DNA from: Strongylocentrotus droebachiensis
Lineage: Eukaryota > Echinodermata > Echinoidea > Camarodonta > Strongylocentrotidae
DNA length: 64,000 nt
Direction of reading: 5' to 3'
NCBI GenBank assembly: GCA_035222895.1
Contig: JAVYIG010002541.1
Location: 124,001 to 188,000 of the forward strand
Shown: one piece after another, positions 47,701-59,869 of the stretch
How the letters are laid out: each line of letters begins with the position of its first letter
Numbering within the stretch: position 1 is the stretch's first letter
Made by a program: the position numbers and the translations under genes
The notes under the pieces: model-generated
Told to the model about the DNA's origin: nothing
The model's database searches: none
Seen by the model: only the letters and a program-made list of their open reading frames with translations

Positions 47701-50700
47701 AAAAATGGCATAATTCGACAAAGTTGACAACTTAATTCATCACTTTCTTGGACACAAATAATAAATTAAATTATCAGACACTAAAATATCATCTTTGTGG
47801 TAAAAAATACAAAAAAAATAAAATTCATATATCTATTACCGTTATGAAAACAGAAGCCAACAAAATAAGTCATTTTTGCCATTTTTGCGAATCTGCAGAT
47901 ATGAAAAAGTTGTGAAAATAACTAAGTCCGCCTAATTAATATGCGCATATGTAATCAAATCAAAACCGAACATGATACATCAGTGAAACCTATGTATATC
48001 AGACAGGTATAGAAATATATTTCATTTGAAATATTAAAAAAAATCATGAATATTCATCAAATATGCAAATTATGTCATTTCACCTAATTATATATTAGCG
48101 CACTCATAATGCAAATTAGAAAAGTCAAACTGTTCATTTTTGGGGCATTTTTAAAATTATATATTCATAGATAATATTTACACCAAATATTAACCTTAAA
48201 TTCCAAATATTTTTGCAATGCCAATAAAATATGACGATGGAAATTACTTTGATAACCGTCACAGCTATTTCCTCATGTGTTTCACAAATTATTCAGAAAA
48301 ACCGATCATATGATAAGAATTTGTATACTTTCAGCTACATTACAGTATATTTGCCTATTTAAAAAATGTCAGATTTGAAGATTTATGACGATTTTCCGAG
48401 AAACCATTCAACAGGCCATAACATTCCACAGGGACTGAATTTCAGAGTAGCAACATTTTTGGTGACCCCAGTACAGTTGTGGCTACCTTTAGTGTAAATA
48501 ACAAATTGATTCAATGAGTGAAACACATGAGGATATTGCATTTTTGTAGGGGAGTTTTATACATTGAGGTGCATTTTCACCACGCAGAATAGCAGCGCGA
48601 GTCAATGGGCGATCAGCGGGCCATGTCACACATGGCTGAAAAGACAATATTCTAATTAAATAACTAACATATTTTCCACATGCCTATAACAATGAAACTA
48701 CACAGAATTGTAGTTAAAGGTATGCTTGAAATATATGTGAAATAAAAATTTAAAAATATTGTTTAGTTTTTTACAAATACATTTACAAAAATTGCTATTT
48801 CTACCAACTGACTGCTGTTGTGTGTGTGTGTTCGCGGGGCAGACTGTTTGCACAGGCAGTGTGAACCCCTTAATGTTATTACCAAAGAAGAAAAAAAGCC
48901 AGTTTCCTTTCATAATTTGAATATTAGGACACTGTTAACGTTTAAATTTCACAGATAGGACATTCATGAAATATTCATGATTCCTGCAAAGTTCTACAAA
49001 ATCGGCATGTAATTGTACTTGACACATTCAACTATTAAAGTCGTTTATATAAATAATTAAAAAAAAGAGGTAACAGACTATGAACCCTTTTGGGACTCCA
49101 CATGTTATAACAGATTCAAATGAAAGCTCGGAAATTACAAATACCTGACATACTAGCCTGTCATTTAACTTTTCAAACATGCACAAGGGATACCAGTAAT
49201 TCTTTTTTTTATAAGCTTCGTAATCCAAATATCGCAATTTACCGTTCAAAAGCTTTTTTAAGTCAACGAAAACAGCACTCGCATACTCATTTTTATCGAT
49301 TGCCTGAAGTCAGTGCTATCTTCATGAATGTATATACTATGAGAAAATAAAATGGCACTTCTATGATTTTCCTTTTTTCAACAGATCCTTTCTTCTCTTT
49401 TTTGACGATTTTCCCCAGTTTCTCTCTTTCCGTTTCTCTTTTTCTGTTCTTACTTTATTTTGAAAAATATTTGTTTATGATTATTATCATTATGCAAGAG
49501 TTTCATCAGGATGGCTGTAATAACGATTTTAAAGTTTTACCTGTAACAGTTTCGATGTCTATATAGTTTATTATCATTTTGAAGTGCAATATGTTGAACA
49601 ATTTTTCTTCACTTCTTATCCCATTTTCATTTTCATTCCTTAATTTGTCAGTGTTGTGTGAATTTTTGAGCAATGCAACTATGTAATCTTTGCATGTATC
49701 AATCGTTGGACTTTAACAAAAAAAAAATTTACTTTCAATGAAGCGACATAAATGAAATACAAAAGTATCCTATAAAGGCCTCGTTCTCTGATTACAGCAA
49801 TGGGACGATGAGATTGCAAAGATGTCGCAGTCGTGGACTAACCATTGCGACTTGACCCTCAACGGCCCTTCTTCAACAGAATGGACTGCATGTATGTTAG
49901 GCAGGAGCGTCGCCTTTGTGCCCAAACAAATGAATTTTTTGGAGTTTTTGGATAAGTGGAATAATGTGACGGAAGATTATAACTTCGAAGACAACACATG
50001 TGCCGATATTTGTTATCGTTACACCCAGGTAAGTTTCAAAGCTCAAAACCTGTTCTAGCCATTAACAATACATACAATTAACAACTAAATTATTCATACC
50101 CTTACCAAGTTTGGTTATTTTCAAGTTTGTGAGAAAAAAAAAATCTTCCTTATTTATGTTTCCTGAAAATGTGACAAATTGCAGCTTCTATCAAATTCAA
50201 CCAGTTCGCCTTTCATTCTTCAGTTACGAAAAACACACAAAAACATCAAATCAAAAGTTAGTAATATTATTATTTTAATTATCATTATTATTATCATTAT
50301 CCTTATACAAACAGATGGTGCGGGCTACAACTTCTTTCGTTGGATGTGGCTTGGCTGAATGTTTTGGAGGCAAACTATTCTACTGTATGTACGGACCCAG
50401 GTAATTTATTGTCATCATGGCATGATCATTGTTCCCATTTTTCTCAGGGATATTGACACACACACACACACACACGCACGCACACATAGTTTAAACAAGG
50501 TTCTAGTTTATAAATGTATATATATATATATATGTATTATATTTGGATACATGCACGCAATATATGATGAAGATAGAGAAGATTAATGCTTTAAAACCAA
50601 CAGTTTTATTAAATCACGTAACCTAATAAAAACGGTTGGATTTAAAGCGGATGAATATCCTCTATCTTCATCATTGCGTATTTGTATTCATATATATATG

Positions 50701-53700
50701 TATTTGTATATGTGTGTGTACGTGTGTACGTGGGTGTGTGTGTGTGTGTGAGTATGGTTGTGTGTGTGTATGAAATCCAACAGTTTTTAATAGGTTTTTA
50801 TTAAATTTAAAGTAAGAAACTGTTCTTCATATGTTTTTTGTGTCATTATATATAAAGCAACTTTAATGATATTCGTGTGAATGTACTTTACCACTTTCAT
50901 GACAACTCAAAGTGAAATGAATGACTTTAGTTCATAAAATCATGAGAAAAAAAAGTTGGTCGAGTTGTTCTGATCGAGTGAATCCCTATCCTGGACAGCT
51001 AGACCAGTCGAGTTGTCCAGGGTCGATCTGTCCGGTGGGCGGGCTGTCAGGACCCATATAGAGACATACTCATATATGTATATATACAAATAAATAATTA
51101 TGGAAATTCGCCCGTCATGGTTATAGAAATATACTTTTTTAAATTGAATAAAGATTCTCGTGAGTTTCAATTCATTATTACCGGTTTCAATTTATTTCGT
51201 CAGATAGTGGATTCAACATTACAAACAAGTGCAACAAACTGTATACAGAAAATGAGTACATGACAATGCGTTGAAATGGTTCATTATGTATTGTTACATC
51301 ATAGTCATAATCATTTCATATCTATCTTTCTCTACTTGTGGAAATATATATCAGAGAAACAGGAGATATTTTAAGGAATAGAATTATAATTTATCGTCAA
51401 CACATCAGAAAGAAAAACCCAAAACTTAATGTAACGTAAACATATATAAAAATGTCCAAAATTTAAAATTTAAAACTAAATTGATGCTATATATATATAT
51501 ATATATATACAATAAATTAGGGAGAGAAAACGAAACTAAAAGATAAAATCCTCCTCCTCTTCCCCCAAGAAAAAGGTACAATGCATTTTATTAATACATT
51601 TCAACCACAGCTGAAGAAGTTTCAATTAAAAATAGTAAAGAATGATGGGATTATTAAATTAAACTTGTTATTAATGAGTTGAAGTCTTGATATTGAATGA
51701 TTCTTTTACTATCTTCCAGTGGTGACGAAACCAAACGCCCATACGAATCAGGTTTGCCCTGTTCTAGTTGCCCTGATAGTGAAGGAGTTACATATAGCTG
51801 CGAGAATAATCTTTGCACCAGTAAGTATTCAAATCAATTCAGTTCAATTCAATTCAATCAAGATTTATTTAAAGGGGAAGTAAACCCTGGGATTGAGTTG
51901 GTATCGATAAAAGCAGAAAATGAGATAAATAGATTAGTGACAATTTGAGCAATATCCGATTAAATTAGAAAAGTTATGAATTTTTGAAGGTGTCATCATG
52001 GGGGGGGTAAGCGGACACTTTTTTCTTTTTTTTTGGTCTCGAAATTTGAAAATTTGACATTTTGTTCCGTTGGATGGGGGGGGGGGGGGTAAGGTCACCT
52101 TTTTTAGGTCAGCCATTGGCATAATTTTTTATATAAACAAAATTTTAAAAAAGGGGGTGGGGGGGGGGGGGTTATCACCAAAAACATACACATAAAAAAA
52201 ACTCAAGGGGGGGGGGGTTAACTTTGAAGAATTGATACTATTTTCTAAATATTGTAAATTCATAATCATTGATTTGTATAGTTACAAATATTTTATCAAA
52301 ATTTACAGTTTTCATGATTTAAATGAAAACAAATTACTCTATACAGTGCGTCCCAGAAAAAACGAAACCGAGAAGTATCGATGTTCTATCATAACTTAAT
52401 CACAATTATAATTAATGAATGATACATATTTGGAAAGCTTAGAGTCTCCTCTTTCATGTGATGCTACTCAGATGATGCATATTTCACGCATGAGTGATTA
52501 AAAGCAATTTGAAGGAAGGAAACCAAAAAGACATTTGGCGGGCGGTATCTGAATTTCGAAGAAAAACTTACATTTCTAGAAAGGTGAGTTTCTGCCCTTT
52601 CATATGACACCTCAATCAGGAAAAAAGAGCGAGGAATGACAATGTTCTGTTTGTTTAAAGTAGTGCTTGCATTTCCATAATTTTATTAAACGAATTCGTT
52701 TTCACTGGCTGCCTGCAGGGGCGTCGCTAGACCTTTTTCAGTGGGGGGGGGGGGGGGGGGGGGTGTAGAGGCCAACGATTACCGACAAAATTAGCCACCA
52801 ATTACCGACAAAATTAAATGTCCAATATCTACACATTTAACCCTATAAACCCGGGGCCGAAGGCTAAATTGTTTTTCCTATGGACTATCTGTAGTACTTG
52901 CGTATGCAAAAATGGTAATTTCCACGACGACACAAATATACGAATTATTTCGTCAACTTAGTCAGCATTCATAGCTATATATTTTAATGAAGGCGCGGAT
53001 CTTATTTTAGGGAGGGCGGTAGTGAGCAAGCGAATCGCGCTCATCAGGGGGGTGTGGGTAAAAAGCCCACCTTAGACGTTTCCTTAAATTATTAGGAAAA
53101 GAAGACGATTTATTGAACCGTTCTCGACTCTTAATCCTTGTCTGAATGCAGTTTCTCCCCCTCCCCCCGCGCGAAGCGCGGAAGATTTGACGTTTCATTC
53201 AATTATGAGAGAAAGCAGACGATACGGTGAAATGTTCTCGACTCTTAATCCTTATCTAAATTCAGTTCTCCCCCTCCGCGCAAAGCGCGGAAGTTTTTGA
53301 CGTTTAATTTAATTATTAGAGAAAGTAGACGATTCGTTGAACCGTGCTCGACTCTTGATCTTTGTCTGAATGAAGCTTCCCCCTCCCACGCGAAGCGCGG
53401 AAGTTTTGTTTGAAATATTAGAGAAAGAAGACGATTCGTTGTACCGTTTTCGGACTCTTAATAAGCCCTAATTGTCTGAATTCAGTTCCCCCCTTTAGCG
53501 CGAAGCGCGCAAGATGTGACGTTTCCTTAAATTTTTAGAGAAAGAAGACGAATCGTTGTACCGTTTTCGACTCTTAATAAGCCCTATATGTCTAAATTCA
53601 GTTTCCCCCTCTGGCGCGAAGCGCGGAAGCTTCGACGTTTCCTTAAATTATTAGAGAAAGAAAATTACGATTCGTTGTACCGTTCTCGACTCGTCTAAGT

Positions 53701-55643
53701 TTTCCCTTCGCGCGAAGCGCGGAATTTTTGGCGTTTCATCACAATATAGAGAAAGGAAGACGATTCGTCGTACCGTTTTCGACTCTTACAAAGCCCTATT
53801 CATCTGGATTCAGTTTCCCTCTCTCGCGCGAATCTCGCGCGAAGCGCGCAAGCTTTGACGTTTCCTCAAATTATTAAAGAAAGAAGACGATTCGTTGTAC
53901 CGTTCTCATCTCGTCTAAATTAAGTTTCCCCCTTCCGCGCGAAGCGCGGAATTTTGGCGTTTCATCACAATATAGAGAAAGGAAGACGATTCGTCTTACC
54001 GTTGTTGACTCTTAAACCTTGTTTGAATTTAGTTTCCCCCCAATTTTTAAAATTCTGATCTCTTTAGCTGATATTATAGGAAAGTGAAACTTCGAGAAAA
54101 TACAAGTATTGTAGTTGTAGTCACTCTCGAAGTCGTCACAGCGGATAAAAAGTCACAGTTCGTAGCGAAAAAAACTTGTCGGCCGACCGACAATATACAT
54201 CTCACCGACTTCAAACTTCTGCATTGATATAGAACACGAGGATCGAGCAAGAATACCGACACAGCTGACCAGACACAGCAACATATTTACCCGTGTCTTT
54301 CTTGCTCCCTCGACGAGACGACTCCACCCAACAACCCCCTTCTCTTTTTTACTCCCACTCCTCCTCTCTCAGGCTCTTACCTCCCCCTCTCTCCTCCTTT
54401 TCACCCCCGTTTTCTTTTCTTTCCCTTTTACTATTTTTTTTTCTTCTTTTTTCGCTTCTTTTATTTATTTTTTCTTTCTTTCCTCTCCTCTCTCTTTTTC
54501 TTTTTCTTTCTTTTTTCTTTCCTTTCTTTTCCTTTCTTTCCTTTTTTTTCCTGTCTTTCTTTTCTTTTCCTTTTCTTTTTTTCTTTTCTTTCCCTTTCCC
54601 TCTTTTTTTCCCCTCCCCCTTTTCTCTTTTTTTCCCGACGGCAGTGCAATTTTACCGACAATATCCTGACAAGTGGGGGGGGGGGGGGTGTCGCACCCCC
54701 ACACCCCGCCCCCTTTGGCGACGCCCCTGGCTGCCTGCCGTATCAATAAACGAAATTAACAAAAGACTTAACTCCGTTTCGTTGACAATCAGCCGTAGAC
54801 GAGAGTCTTCATGCATGGCTGATTGTCAACGAAACGGAGTTAAGTCATTTGTCAAATCTGCTTTTTGCTACGGCAGGCACCCAGTGAAAACGAATTCGTT
54901 TGTTAAAATTATGAAAATGTAAGGGCTACTTTAAACAAACAGAACTTTGTTATTCCTAGCTCATTTTTTCTGGTTGAGGTGTCATATGAAAGGGCAGAAA
55001 CTCAACTTTTTAGAAATGTGAATTTTTCTTCGAAATTCAGATACCGCTCGCCAAATGTCTTTTTGGTTTCCTTCCTTCAAATTGCTTTTAATCACTCATG
55101 CGTGAAATATGAATCATCTGAGTAGCATCAACTGAAGGAGGAGACTCTAAGCTTTCCAAATATGTATCATTCATTAATTATGGTTGTGATTAAGTTATGA
55201 TAAAACATCGATACTTCTCGGTTTCGTTTTTTCTGGGACGCACTGTATAGTGCATTCACACAAAACCATATTATTATCAATATAATTGAGATGCTGGTGT
55301 GAGGAAATAGGATTTTTAGGGGGAAAATTGGAAAATTATATTATCAATATTAAAAAATAATTAGTGGACAGTGAGGCAATGACGTCTCAAACTCACGAGT
55401 GAGTTGCCAATTTGCCTTGTGATTTTCAAAGTTTTTCATGTCATTAAAAATTCATAACTTTCTTATTAGTTATCCGATATTGCTCAAACTTATTTTGATT
55501 GGTTTGTCTGATTTTTCTGCTTCTTTGAAATTGATTTATTTTTAAGTAGACTTGACATTTAATTAGTTCAAGAAAGAAAGTTAAATACACATAGGTTTAA
55601 GTTTAACATATTCTCATAATTATTCTCTTATTTAGTGGGCTAA
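44708..55643 (+). CDS. Secreted CAP/SCP-domain (CRISP/antigen 5/PR-1) protein, 5 exons
   Basis: Exons 44708-44854, 49798-50028, 50315-50400, 51720-51820 and 55636-55643 join in frame with GT-AG borders to give 190 residues. Residues 1-19 (MICALSLVLVLAVLQ and on) form a signal peptide. The CAP fold follows: ILAQHNQYRSEVQPPAANML, then QWDDEIAKMSQSWTNHC, then CYRYTQMVRATTS (CAP1 region, 121-133), then FYCMYGPSGD (CAP2 region) and a short Cys-rich tail (CSSCP ... CENNLC). CAP proteins are extracellular with varied roles in defence, sperm-egg biology and venom. In the CAP1 motif the usual GHYTQ is RYTQ here, so a histidine of the typical metal-binding cavity is missing. The final exon is only TG-GGC-TAA and is the least certain part; the four upstream exons are firm. 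A GTG 39 bp upstream is in frame but is not a start. Intron 4 is 3.8 kb and full of nested transposons. Confidence 0.82.
45425..45515. repeat. AAT/ATT microsatellite (CAP intron 1)
   Basis: (AAT)n followed by (ATT)n/(ATC)n, able to fold back. Confidence 0.7.
45585..46044. mobile_element. ~460-bp inverted-end element with THAP-like fragment
   Basis: Inverted ends GCAATTCTCGCTACCC match closely at both sides. Inside, the plus frame 45846-45965 encodes 39 residues starting MVFFCEAAQCWAHDSKRK, which fits the start of a THAP zinc finger (C-x4-C after a short MV start). The remainder of the domain is absent. Located in CAP intron 1. Confidence 0.55.
46045..49797. other. AT-rich part of CAP intron 1, with a SINE
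   Basis: An (AAT)n-tailed SINE fragment lies at 47125-47290 (TTATATAGCGCTTAATAC ... CTCCACTCCCTGGA). Nothing else is recognised. Confidence 0.45.
50455..50765. repeat. CA, TA and GT microsatellites around a short inverted repeat (CAP intron 3)
   Basis: (CA)n at 50457-50480, (TA)n at 50517-50532 and (GT)n at 50715-50760. Between them, ~45-bp arms (ATGATGAAGATAGAGAAGAT on the left; inverted at 50640-50690) form a small foldback MITE. Confidence 0.6.
52716..54729 (+). mobile_element. Satellite-carrying hAT-like element, clean 2,014-bp copy
   Basis: Inverted ends CAGGGGCGTCGC with an exact 8-bp target duplication GCTGCCTG (52708-52715 and 54730-54737), the hAT hallmark. Layout: G run, left domain (GGCCAACGATTACCGAC ... 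CCCTATAAACCCGGGGCC), about nine satellite units (53035-54045), right domain with polypyrimidine tract. No transposase is encoded. Confidence 0.88.
53035..54045 (+). repeat. ~108-bp satellite units, array 5
   Basis: About nine units within the hAT element, with the same conserved blocks as array 2. Confidence 0.85.
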
Positions 55644-56222
55644 TGGTATGGCAAGGCTGACATGACAACGAGATTGGACTGAACTACCCAACGTCAACAC
55701 GTTCAAAAGACCTGATTATTTTTTTATTTGTCTTCTACTCATCAAACCGCGGCGGGTTTCTTTTTTTAAAGGGTAAAACCCGCTGGTTGTGGTTTACTTC
55801 AATTATAGAGCCCTCCTTTTTCTTTCGAAATCTGTGTTGGTAATATCTATAATTTTAAAGGAATATTATATACTGCATTCTATTCAACATTGTCTTGTAG
55901 ACTGCAATGCTGTTTGCAGACATGGGAATTCTGACCTTCTTTCTTAATATTTACCGTTCATGTCTTTGTAACCATTATTTATTTTATTTGATGCTCTCTC
56001 TCTCTATTTTACCATTATTTAAATCTCGAATTTTTATTTCATCAATGAATTTCATCGTTAAAATTCATACTTCATTATTAACCCTAGCATATTATTTTTT
56101 TTTGTTCATTCAATTGTAAACTTATTATTCTGTCACAGCCCCAACTGTATAAACCAAATTAAGTCACGTTTCAGGGATTCGGGGAGGACGTTCCTGAAAT
56201 CAACAAAGTGCCCTTGTATATA

Positions 56223-57330
56223 CAGTGCGTCCCAGAAAAAACGAAACCGAGAATTATCGATGTTTTATCATAACTTAATCACAATTATAATTAATATATG
56301 ACACATATTTGTAAATCTTAGATCCTCCTCTTTCATTTGATGCAACTCATACGATGCATATACGCATGAGTGGTTTAAATCATTTTGAAGAGAGGGAACC
56401 GAAAAGTCATTTGGCAGACGGTATCTGAATTTTTAAAGGGAAAATCACATTTCTAGAAGGTTCAGTTTGTGCCCTTTCATATGACACCTCAATCAGGAAA
56501 TATGAGCTAGGAATAACGAAGTTTTGTTAGTGTAAAGTAATGCTTGCATTTCCGTAATTTCATTAAAATAGTTCGTTTTCACTCGCTGCCTGCCGTAGCA
56601 ACAAGCAGAATTTACAAAAGACTTAATTCCGTTTCGTTGACAATCAGCCACGCATGAAGTCTTTCGTCTAATGACTTTTTGATTCCCTCTCTTCAATTTG
56701 ATTTGAATCACTCATGCATAAAATATGCATCATAACCGGTGTGTTGGCTCAATCAGTAGAGCGTCCGCCTCTCAACCGGGAGGCCGTGGGTTCGAACCCC
56801 GGCCGCGTCATACCAAAAGACGTTAAAAGACGGGAGTTGCTGCCACTATGAATATGAGGGACAAAGAAAGCGGACAAAATATACAGTTCCTCAGGTAGAC
56901 AAAGGAACATCCCTTCATTGCTATTATGTACAAATGTGTAGAACAGGTGAATATGCATGTGACACCTGTTCTACACATTTTTACATAATAGCAGTGAAGG
57001 GATGTTCCTTTGTCTACCTGAGGAACTGTATATTTTGTCCGCTTTCTTTGTCCGTCATGTTCATAGTGTGCTACCCTGTTTGGCGTTCAACAATAAGGGA
57101 TAGAGCAGCGCTGCTCAGTGGCTGCCGAGCTCACGATCAATTGGGCAAAAAGAATTTCCATTTTCGGTTTAACTTGATAAAATTTAAAGTGGACTTTAAA
57201 AGAGTATTATTATAATTATTATATGAGTTGCATCAAATGAAAGAGGAGGATCTCATATGTGCCCTTTATTAATTATAATTGTGATAAAACATCGACAATT
57301 CACTGTTTCGTTGTATTCTGGGACGCACTG
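56223..57330. mobile_element. Mariner-like foldback element, copy 2
   Basis: Same CAGTGCGTCCCAGAAAAAAC ends and TA flanks as 52344-55245. The centre is replaced by a SINE pair (about 56732-57226). Located 0.6 kb past the CAP stop codon. Confidence 0.78.
56732..57226. mobile_element. Tail-to-tail SINE pair forming a long hairpin
   Basis: The plus-strand tRNA-like head has intact box A (TGGCTCAATCAGTAGAG) and box B (GGTTCGAACCC). The body from about 56850 is mirrored, with about 97% identity over about 100 bp, by 56963-57062, around a loop of about 16 bp (56947-56962). The right copy has a degenerate head. Confidence 0.65.
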
Positions 57331-57339
57331 TATATACGC

Positions 57340-58080
57340 AGCGCATGAGGTGGTAATAGAAGGCTTAATTTTACTACTTTGGAGGGGATATTTTTTCTTT
57401 CTGGGAGGGGCCGGTATAAATAGACAACCTGTGCTTTAAAATGGGAAATAACAGGATTACTATCATCAGAAAGGAGGGGGGTCGTATATGATTTACTCGC
57501 CTTAGGCAATATTCAAAATCTAGAAAGAAAATGTCTCACAAGTAGACCTCATGAATTGAGTAAACTTTCAGTAAAATCGTTGAGTAATCCACTTTATACA
57601 TCTGTCAACACGGTTAAAGTTTATCATTTGACCTGAATATTCGACCCTCTCTTGAAGGTGTTTTTGTTAAGTTATTTGTAAGCTCAATTTAAATATATTT
57701 TACTGTATTTCTTATGAATAAAAAGCTGGTATTAAAGGGAAACAATTAAATGTTTTTGCATTTTTTGTTGTTGTCTCAACTGGGTTTTGATTAATTTTTA
57801 AGTAGGCTGAGAGGCAAGGAAATATCCATATTTTTCCCCCAAGGAAAGAAAGACCTTGTCAGTGATAAACACGCGTTGTAAGGGTTCGGTATAAAAATGT
57901 CAGAAGTAAAAATTCCAGGGGTAGAAAAAATACAAGAAGTGACAATTCTACACCATCAATTTCGACAGATACGTTTCCATTTTGCCTCAACATTTCCTGT
58001 TACCTAGATCAATTAAAAAAGAAACATTCGATGAAGTTAAATTTCCCAACCAAGATCACTGCACTAGATGTTAAATTTTC
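57340..58080. other. Intergenic DNA
   Basis: No gene or clear repeat seen. An AATAAA near 57717 could serve the CAP transcript, but nothing ties it to that gene. Confidence 0.35.
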
Positions 58081-59640
58081 ATTATTTCTTCTTACCCCTT
58101 TTCACTTTTAATGAGTGCCCCCTTCACCTCTGATAATTGCCCTACTGAAATCTGAAATGTGACCCTTTTACCTTGACAAGTGCCCCTTATATTTTCACAT
58201 GTGCTTCTTTTCCTAATGTCGTGGGTAGGACAGGAGATCGAGAGAGAGGAGTCAAAGGCAAACGATGCGGTTTTAGTTGATCATTTATTTAATCCAAAAA
58301 AAAAAAACAGGTTCAACAACCCCGATCACACAAGCAGACCAAAAGCAGAGCATGAGTTAACACATGACTCGGCCACAACCGACAGGCAGGCAGCTAACAC
58401 GTGAATCAGCTTCTTCTGTTATATCGAGAGCGGATAGACAAGACAAACACCTCGAATGAAAGGTAGAGGAATAAAATTCAAGCTTCCCGGCCTCTCCATC
58501 CACCCACTATAAAACTAGTCCCAGAAGCAACCGGATTACCTGAGATTACTCCGCCCCTCAAATCTTCAGAGGTAGCCTCCATTAGATAGATTGAATGTAA
58601 TCACACACAAAATCCCTCTATAGCTTGAGACTACTACACATTCCAAACTACAGACCTACTTTTAATACAATGTAAAGATATTACAAAATAAAGTGTCTCA
58701 CTGCATACATGGCTGCACTGCAAACAAAGCTAGTGCGTGCGAAGCTACGGACCTACTTTTAATACAGAGTGAAGATATTATTGAGTGAAGCGTCTCACTA
58801 CATACTAGAGTACATCTAGGATATTTTCACCTGTTCTAAACAATGTACAGACCTCAGAGAAACTAACAAGTTATCATAACTAGTCTGTGCAGCTTATTGT
58901 TCCTCTGTTCAACTATCTCAAACAGCTATAAATAAACAATCAAGTAATTTAAAGGCACGCTAAGCTTCTGAGCAATAAAACCAAATTTCAGCTCTACATT
59001 TGCAACAACAAAAATCTCGTCCCCGACACTAATGATAAGTGCCCCATTTAAAAAAGACCCCTTTTCCTTCTAATAAATGCCCCTTTTCATCTCTGGTAAA
59101 TGACCCTTTTCAGGTACGAGAAGTTACTCCTTTTCAATTCAGATAAGTGCCCCCTTCACCTTCAATAATTGTCCCTATTCAAATCTGAGAGAAACTCGTT
59201 TTTCTTTGACTAGCGCCCCTTACCCTCCTGATAAGTGTTTTTTCATCTCTGATGAGTGTCACTTTTCACCTCAAATAACTGCCCCTTTTATTTTGACACG
59301 TTCCCCCTTTTCTTTCTAATAAATGCCCTATTTTGTTGTTCTTTTAGGTGTCCCTTCCCCTTTTCATGAAAGCCCCCTTTTACCTCCGATTAATACCCCT
59401 ATTAAAATCTGATCGGTGCCCCCTTTTCTTTCAAATAATGCACATTTTCTTTCATATCTGGTCAGTGCTCCTTTCCAGGTGTGATACGTGCCACTTTTTT
59501 ATTCCAATAAGGGACCTATCATTATTTCGTAAATGCCCCTTTTCATCTTATATAAATGTCCAGTTCCAAATCTCATAATTGTCTTTTTTCATCCCTGGTG
59601 TAAAGTGCCCTATTTTCACCTCTGAAAAAAAAACCCTTTG
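58080..59640 (+). repeat. Degenerate minisatellite of GATAAGTGCCCCTTTTCA units
   Basis: Irregular units of about 30-40 bp built on (T)AAGTGCCCCTTTTCACCTC, with strong decay. Split by the solo LTR 58217-59028. Confidence 0.7.
58217..59028 (+). mobile_element. Solo LTR, 812 bp
   Basis: Starts TGTCGTGGG and ends CCCCGACA (inverted TGTCG...CGACA), with CTAA directly outside both ends (58213-58216 and 59029-59032). A TATAAAA lies near 58506 and AATAAA motifs near 58930 and 58973, fitting a plus-oriented LTR. No internal retroelement genes remain. Short frames inside are not genes. Confidence 0.75.
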
Positions 59641-59869
59641 AACTTGCCCCCCCCCCTCCAGGAAGTCCCACCGCCATCCCTGTCGCACGCATACCAGCGG
59701 TTTACCAGCCAGTAAAGCTATATGAAACTAAGATGGCTATCATACATTTCGAAATTCAGCGGAACAACACTTTGATTATTAATGAATGAGATTATATATT
59801 CTTCCATTAAATTTCTTGAACATACTAAGAGGACGATTTACTCAATAATGATGTATAGAAAAATATTAT

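Larger units (their letters stand above)
52344..55245. mobile_element. Mariner-like foldback element, copy 1, interrupted by a hAT element (CAP intron 4)
   Basis: Ends CAGTGCGTCCCAGAAAAAAC are mirrored, with TA outside both ends (52342-52343 and 55246-55247), as in Tc1/mariner. The arms are mirrored over hundreds of bases (e.g. AGTATCGATGTT ... AACATCGATACT). The hAT copy 52716-54729 sits near the centre; without it the element is about 0.88 kb. Confidence 0.8.

Noticed and set aside
56732-56810. Functional tRNA gene
   Set aside because: Box A and B are good, but the anticodon arm does not pair well and a SINE body follows.
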